Below, piece by piece: positions 57,622-64,000 of a stretch of 64,000 nt of DNA. Under the pieces are notes generated by a model, which searched no databases, had not been told where the DNA came from, and was given only the letters and a program-made list of their open reading frames with translations. The DNA is taken from contig NW_027192199.1 in assembly GCF_041956535.1 (NCBI RefSeq), positions 696,068 to 760,067 of the forward strand, given 5' to 3'. The DNA comes from Calcarisporiella thermophila CBS 279.70 (taxonomy: Eukaryota; Calcarisporiellomycota). Within the stretch, counting starts at the first letter, position 1. Each line of letters starts with the position of its first letter. The position numbers were made by a program, and so were the translations under genes.

Positions 57622-60600
57622 CTATGTGTCTAGCATGGTAACTTCGTCAATGTCCTGACTTTTCTCCTCCATCTCCTCATCCTCCTCATCTTCGCAGTTA
57701 TCTGTATCGAATACAAGAAACTTTCTCAAATCGGCAGCCAGTAAGCACGCTATTCTTCGACCTGTGCGGCCATTTGTCGCAAGCCGAATAGGAACAAAGT
57801 TTGCTTCCATGCAGCGGTATTTATTCCCAAGAGAATATAGACTTGCACCCGACGGCTACAATAGATGTAGTAGAGTAAATGGTAGCAGGTACTTATATTC
57901 TAAATGAAGACGGGTAATTACCATAATCCGATTAGCTGTTTCAATTATATTTGTGGGCTGGTCAGCTCCCTGGGTAAGGGGTGGCTGAACAATGGGCAAG
58001 TATTCAAGGTCTGGGTATGGGGTCATAATTAGTTGATATTGAGGGGTTCCTATGGAAATAACCAAAAAAAAAAGATATTAGATGTATACCCACTGCAATT
58101 ACCTCAAAGAGCTATGTACCATTCTCTGATTTATCGGCAGCTATTATAGCCAGTGACTCGTCATCATAAAACTCCAAATCAATGACACATGTACGCTTCC
58201 CTAATTTGTTCATATCAACTCGGGCTATTTCACTTCTCCATGTGATCTTGGTTGGACTCCAGTATCCCGACTGTTTATCTGGAGGGCAAGCAGGAGAGAG
58301 CGGTATACGCACAACCCATAAAACGGAACTCTCGGGCGGAATAAGTGCAAGATACTGCATTATGCCATGTTTTCTTGTTGTGCAAGTACGCATTCCCGTT
58401 AATAGTACATTTTCCAATGCCTTTTCTGCTGCATTCCACTTCCATTTCTTTTTTCCTGTCATCAAAGAAGAATTGAGGGGCAGCCGCCCTTGCCCTCCTG
58501 CATAAATCTCAGCAGGACTTGAAAGCTTTACACAGTTGAGCAGGATTAAAGACTGCCCGATTATTTGCGCAGGGATCTCGAATAGTTTGTTGCATAGTTT
58601 AGTCACAGCACTTGCGAGAGTATTAAGGGTTAATTTTTGTACGGGAAGAGAGAACGTGAAAGGAACCGACTGCCGATCAGTTCGATGGGGCATTGATTTT
58701 GAGAGCTCTGAGGTCATTTCGCCGTTGGCTGTTGGAAGGACGATTTCATCGTTATATTCCATTTCGCCCTCTTGGTTAACGAAAAATGACTCAAGAGCAT
58801 CGACAGTCAATGAATTCTTCAAATAATCAACAACTCTGACTATGTTGAATGCAACAGACTTTTCCGGGTTTACAGATGCGTCATCGGGTTGAAGAAGGTT
58901 TAGCACTGGAATTTGACAAATAAAGCAAAAGTGATTGTAGGAACTGGGAGAATCTATAACGAAATATAAACACATACCACTATGCAGCCACTGCATGAAT
59001 TCTTTGAAGTTGCGCCTTTCAACGTCGAGTACTTTAAAGAGCTCTTCCAATCGACCAACTAGTTTTCCTGTCAAGGATATACAATTGAAAACTGAAGATT
59101 CTTCCAATCCAATTACTCCAAACCGTCCGTGCCTGAATCAAAAGCAATAGTAGGATAAAAACAATCAAAAGCCTATTGAAAGCCTGACTATCTTTTACTT
59201 ACCATCTGCTATATCCACCTACATCTCCTAGTCGAATAAGCAATCTTTCACAAGCGGGTATCAGATGTTCTTGCACCATTTTGATCATATCAGAATAGTA
59301 AAGTTCGATTGATTTTTCCCAGCGTTTCAGCCCCTTAAAGATATTGGATTAATCAAATGAACTCAAAGGTGGCAAATTACTAAAACAATATACTCGTTCT
59401 GTCAATTCGCGTTGAAGGAAATGGTTAAGGCTTGAACTTGGAATACCCGTAGCCAACATACACATGAATTCGGCTATGGGTTTGGACTCTATCTCTAAAG
59501 TCGGGCAAAGGTGATTGGTATATATGAAAATGTCAGTAGGTAAGGTTTTCTTACCAGTATGATCTCGAATAACATCCTCAAATATCTCTAAGTGCCTCTC
59601 CGTTGTTCGTATTAATTGACGATGTGTTGACACGAGAGATTTTATGCCATCGGTGAGATAGTTAACCAAAAAATTTATACTTGTTGACATGAAGGGTAGA
59701 TTTCGAATTTCGGATTTGCGAAAGTGAAGTAGTACAGTATCGAAGGTCAGGAGAAAACACTTGCCTGGCATAGGAGGTAGATTCTCAAGAGAAGGAGTTA
59801 GGGGTTCGGAATTCTCAGTAGAGTCTGCATCGTTAGCATGCACAAGAAGACTTAAAATGGAAAGATCTGGAGTAACCGAGGCTTGTATAATTTTTGGATT
59901 CTGCTCGACGATATACCAGAATCCAATATAAATACTAAGAGGCATATATATATATTATTCTATTTATTAGCTCACCTTCAATCGGATTTTTGGATGTGTT
60001 GACAGAGAAACCACTCCAAGATTGAAAATCCCGAAAATACTGCAATATTAATATTTCATCATATAATTCCAAAACAATGGGTGAACTGTTTGGATACTAA
60101 CCTAAGGTGAAAGTTTCCATTCGCATCACCAGCAACAAGAAGATTCAATCTATCAGACGGCTGATGATGGTTCACAACAGGTGTAGCGGGCATTTCTTTA
60201 GGTCGAGCGGCAAAAGCACCAACGCTATTGGAGATTTATAAACAAACAAAAGTATTGGGATATAGTATTCAAAAGTATAATAATCCCAATATATTGAAAT
60301 ATAATAGAATTATCTGCTAACCTAACACTTGTATCGGGCATAGCGCTTAGTTGAGGAAGATACTGTAATATATCGTCTTGCTGAGGTGGCTATGAGTTAT
60401 AGACGTCCTTTAAGCTCAGCTATACTTATCAGTGTAAAATAAATCAACCTACCTTTACTACGTGTTGTTGGTCATCTTTCTTCTCTTCTGCCCAGTGTAA
60501 ACAAGTGATAGGCACTGATTTTTGCGTGGAGGAAGAGGGAGTCTGGATGAGTGGAATAGTGTAAATTACTTTGGCCGTGCTAACGTCATGCAATTTTATT

Positions 60601-60917
60601 TTTCCATCAGAATATCCAATGGCTATAACTTTGCCTGCGAATATGCAGATATCATATATATTTAACACCTACACTTAGTCTAGATTTTCTTATTTTGTAT
60701 ATTTACCGTCAGGTCGCCAAGCAACCGCTTGTACGGTCGCGTCAGCCAACGAAATGGACCATACTTTTTGCCATGATAGCCGATATAGAAAAATCTCTCC
60801 ACGAGCTGACACAGCAAGTAAAAGATCCATCGTTGGGCACCATGATATAAGAATTATGCGCTCTGCTACTTTCTTCTCAGTAAGAACGCGAAAATCTTGC
60901 CTCTCCTCATCTGTCAT
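57622..60917 (-). CDS. APC4: Anaphase-promoting complex subunit 4
   Basis: APC4 is a scaffold subunit of the APC/C ubiquitin ligase. Eleven exons (60917-60707, 60634-60453, 60389-60322, 60224-60102, 60039-59976, 59900-59394, 59333-59203, 59132-58978, 58905-58120, 58049-57922, 57855-57622) join to 862 residues (human 808). The N-terminal Apc4 WD40 region has WCPTMDLLLAVSARGEIFLYRLSWQKVW, AVAWRPDGK and IAIGYSDGKIKLHDV. The Apc4 long domain holds GLKRWEKSIELYYSDM, IPACERLLIRLGDVGGYSRW and RRNFKEFMQWLHSG. The C-terminal part returns to beta-propeller-like sequence and ends in an acidic tail (NCEDEEDEEMEEK). It converges with SEC5 (291 bp between stops). Confidence 0.92.
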
Positions 60918-61504
60918 TTGTGTTAAATCTAATTATGCATTCGTTATTTAGTTACAAAAATATATCTCATTATGGATAGCCGTGATAGTGACATCACGCG
61001 TTCAGGTGGCAAATTTTCAATTTAGCTTCCTAGTAAACATTCTCCTTAATTATTAGATAATTGTAACCCACAGAATGCAGACATCTTGATATCAAACAAT
61101 TGGCATATATTTGGCGATTAACGATTTCAATTATTCTTCTCTCTCTACGACTTTTAAATTCGCTAAGTGTTATACTAGATAATAGTATCTTCTGTATTGC
61201 ATAATGGTATTCCAAAAAAAATGTGTGATATTGCAATTAATATAAAAACTTTTGCACTTTAATTTGCTTCATCGTATTGTGACAATAAATTTATACCCAG
61301 CATATATCAGCAGCTAGTCTCATATAGTATTGTTTTTTCAATTATAATTCAATTGAATCGATTCTTCATATATACAAAATATCAAGCGATTTTCAACTGA
61401 TGTGAATAGTGAATTTTAAACTCTAAGCTAAACCTTTATGGATGCTAAAAGGATTTCTGAATTCGATATTAGTGGTTAAATCCTAATCTACACACATAAA
61501 ATAT
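60918..61504. promoter_or_regulatory. Divergent upstream region APC4 / methyltransferase
   Basis: AT-rich 587 bp between two start codons. Only chance frames are seen. Promoters for both genes are inferred. Confidence 0.4.
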
Positions 61505-62464
61505 ATGACTACTTTGTATATATTTCGTAGAAAATCATTTTCTTTAAATATTATGTCTCGATTAACTACTAGAGAATTTCATTTTGGAAATGCTGGAAAC
61601 ATTACAATTCAAGTTCAAGAGGTAATATTTTATAATTCTACTATTTTTTTCCTCTTCATTAATTTTTATTCGAAAGATTTTAGATTCTGCCTATGGTTTC
61701 TACACCTGGGCATCTGCATACGTGCTTGCTTGGTATATCTATGATAAACAAGAAGAATTCTGCAATTCAACAATATTGGAGGTAAAACTGTCTATTGAAA
61801 ATTAAAAGAATTCATTGATTTTCAATTTAACTTGTTAATTAATAGCTAGGAGCTGGTACTGGCCTTCCTTCTCATCTTCTCACGCGATTGCCCAATCCAC
61901 CCCATCTAATTGTCACTGATATACCAGAAGTCCTTTCAAATATTCAGAGCAGCTTTTCCAATCTGGAAAATGTATGGGTACGATCTTTGCATTGGGGTAA
62001 CGTGGGGGATGTATTAGAAATTGTAAGAGAACTGCGAAAGCGAGAGCCTAAAAAAAATCTGGATTGGATTATCGGAGCAGATTTATTTTATGACAATAGA
62101 GGTAATGTATACATTGTCTTATAAACTGTCTTTTCACTAATAAACTTGCCTGTACAGATTTTGAGAATATAGTTACTACAGTTGCAATGATAATTAAATA
62201 TCATAGCCCAAAATGCCAGTTCCTTACTGCATACCAAGAGAGAAGGTTTTAATCATTGAATCTTTCTTTTACGACATAGCTATATTTATCATTTACATCT
62301 CTAGTTCAAAGCGTTCCATTCGACATCTACTTGATAAATGGGGGCTTGAAGCTGAACAATTACCTTTTCCAGCACGCCTTTTTAATACTGAAGATGAGCT
62401 ACCATTTGCTAGCCACTTGAGCAGCGTTTTTCTGTTCATTATTCGTGATAAGAGTATGTCATAG
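61505..62464 (+). CDS. METTL23-like protein methyltransferase (Methyltransf_16)
   Basis: Five exons (61505-61621, 61677-61781, 61846-62101, 62158-62245, 62305-62464) join to 241 residues. A seven-beta-strand SAM-dependent fold is indicated by the block YGFYTWASAYVLAWYI, motif I LELGAGTGLPSHLL, an Asp-containing post-I strand (LIVTDIPEVLSNI) and the IIGADLFYDNR motif that corresponds to the DxxY/F-type motif of METTL21/23 lysine or arginine methyltransferases. The closest match in pattern is METTL23 (190 residues in human). A second ATG at 61553 is an alternative start that would shorten the N-terminus by 16 residues. The donor at the end of exon 4 (AG-GTTTTA) is weak. Confidence 0.85.
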
Positions 62465-62763
62465 CTTTTTGCTTTATTTCGTCATTATTCGGTATTTTCG
62501 ATTAGATTTTTACTGCACAAACTTTTTTATTCAATGATCCTATTGATGTTAATTCAATTTGTTATTTGTAAATAGTAAAACTTGGTTAAACATTGAAGTG
62601 GTTTACATGAGAATATTTAATAGTAAATTTATTATATATAAGATTTACGCTATTTTTCAAGGACAGTATTATACAAGAGAGGAAAAGAATAAAAACAACA
62701 AAAAAAGAAAAAAAAGGAAAAGTTGGAATGCGTGTGGTAGGGTTTTCGGCAAGGTCGTCTCGA

Positions 62764-64000
62764 TTTTTTTTTAACAAAGGACCTTTATTGAAAAATATCC
62801 TATCCTGTTAAAAAGGTAGGGTAGCTTCTACGTCAAAATCACCCAGGTAATGCTCCTGGCCTACCTTGCAGAATTTGGAGGATAGAAGGAAAAAGAAAGA
62901 AAGAAAGAAAAGGATTTAAGTGTAAGAGGAAGAGAGAAAAGGTGATGAGGAGAGAGCTAGGAAAGTATGGAAACAGCAATTAGCTTAATAAAGAAGGGGA
63001 TAGGAATAACTGTAAGAGGGAGGGATAAAAAGTTGTGTACAATGGTCTTAAGATAGGCTGCTTATGTACGTGAATTAACGAAAAGAAGTGAAGGATTGAA
63101 AAGGTAAAGGAAGAGGAAAGGAGAAAAAAGGAAAAAGAAAAAGAAAAAGTAGGGAAAAAAACGATAGAGGAAATGGTATTAATATACAGCAGTGAAGGGT
63201 TGGGTGCAGTTCTCAAGCCGGAGTTGGGGCTGGGATTTGATCTTCAGAGGTGTCCTGGATGAAAATCACAGAATCATCTATGATGTTCACCCAGTTTCCC
63301 CTTGACCATTTATCGATGAAGTCTCTTTTCCGATTCTGCTTCATTGCCATCCACCACTTGGACTTTATTCCTCGCTGTAGCTCGTTGTCAAATTGTTTGG
63401 TTATGGTTACCGGATTGGGTTGGACATCGTCCAGCACTAATTCAAGTCTCGAGCGGTATATTATCCACAGGGCTATGTCGTGGCTCAGAGCAACCACTTC
63501 GTTGAAGCCTTGACTTATTTGTTTGTCTTGTCCAAACAGTCTGTCTTCTCTCGTGGATTCGTGTGGCGGTATTCGGCAGTTTGTCTCATCAACTCTTTGC
63601 CAGAGTTGCGCGATAGCTGGGCAGTCTAGAAAGGTATAGGCAATTGTTTCAGGTATCCCTAGGGAACACCTTTTGCAAGTGTTAGGATCTCCAGTCCATT
63701 TCAATCCGCCAGCGTAGCGCACGGTGTTTTGGGAGGGTGGGTCGTTTGTGGACGGAAGTCCAGATTTTCTTCCAATCCTCGGGTGTAGATCCAGCCTCTG
63801 GCCAGGATTGAGACACCAGTATGTTCGGCTCTAGAGAGCCGTTGCGCCGGAAGTGACGTCCTTGTCGGGTGGAGTATTCTACGACAGGCCTGCCGGCCAG
63901 GTGGCAGTGATAAAGTGGGAAACGGGGGTGAGGGTGTTGTTGCGGTATATCAGTACACTCCGTGATCTTTGCAACCAAGCTCGGAGGTAAGTTGAGGTAG
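62764..64000 (-). mobile_element. LINE copy, 5' part outside the window, frame-broken
   Basis: On the minus strand the element ends with A9 (T9 at 62764-62772), preceded by a 3' hairpin with AATAAA in its loop (62778-62801). About 430 bp of untranslated, purine-rich (plus-strand) sequence precede that. Coding remnants run upstream from a stop at 63213. They contain a zinc-binding reverse-transcriptase C-terminal (zf-RVT) pattern: KRCSLGIPETIAYTFLDCP with LW, i.e. C-x2-C then H/Y-x4-C. The upstream frame (63978-63682, EDWKKIWTSVHKRPTLPKHRALRWR) joins only through a frameshift near 63700, where a small deletion also seems to be present. The copy is therefore dead in this part. It continues beyond the window. 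Confidence 0.75.

Noticed and set aside
1-64000. CRISPR arrays, operons, prokaryotic signals
   Set aside because: No spaced direct repeats were seen, and gene structure is eukaryotic with spliceosomal introns throughout.

Overview
The window looks like nuclear DNA of a filamentous, probably early-diverging (zygomycete-grade) fungus. Short spliceosomal introns (mostly 45-140 nt, GT-AG) interrupt most genes. The gene set is fungal: a Bem1-type scaffold, Cdc24, a mitochondrial Hsp78, tricalbin, Sec5, a fatty-acid elongase and a membrane-anchored GH9 cellulase. Species and phylum cannot be fixed from the sequence alone. Twenty-one protein genes were resolved to exon level; for the spliced models the summed exon length is a multiple of three and the joined protein matches its family across the junctions, except for one unrecognised gene. 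Layout: (1) 0.6-12.5 kb holds F-actin capping protein alpha, eIF4E, a six-C2 tricalbin, an unrecognised acidic protein and a Gcn4/Cpc1-like bZIP factor with candidate upstream ORFs. (2) 12.5-20.6 kb is an AT-rich island with two identical tRNA-Asn genes in opposite orientation, tRNA-Phe, a tRNA-headed SINE with a 16-bp target-site duplication, decayed LINE 3' ends, a broken leucine-rich-repeat gene and an 808-nt assembly gap. (3) 20.6-33.1 kb holds, mostly on the minus strand, a G3BP/NTF2-like protein, Bem1, a GH9 endoglucanase, a WD40 protein, an MPDU1-like protein and a C2H2 zinc-finger factor. (4) 33.1-36.4 kb has no recognisable gene. (5) 36.4-47.9 kb holds a germinal-centre-type kinase, an ELO elongase, a kelch membrane protein, a secreted GDSL esterase and Cdc24. 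(6) 48-62.5 kb is compact: Hsp78, CSA/ERCC8, Sec5, APC4 and a METTL23-like methyltransferase, 160-590 bp apart. (7) 62.76 kb to the end is a 5'-truncated, frame-broken LINE copy on the minus strand. Functional links: Bem1 and Cdc24 both end in PB1 domains (their known way of pairing to drive Cdc42 activation), and a Ste20-family kinase, exocyst Sec5 and actin capping protein, all used in polarised growth, lie in the same 64 kb. This is not an operon, and whether the closeness means anything is untested. The most unusual observations are: a candidate single-nucleotide exon in HSP78 needed to keep the conserved AAA+ domain in frame; a SINE and several LINE ends that share a 3' hairpin holding AATAAA although the stem sequences differ; and a DFG-to-DFS change in the kinase.
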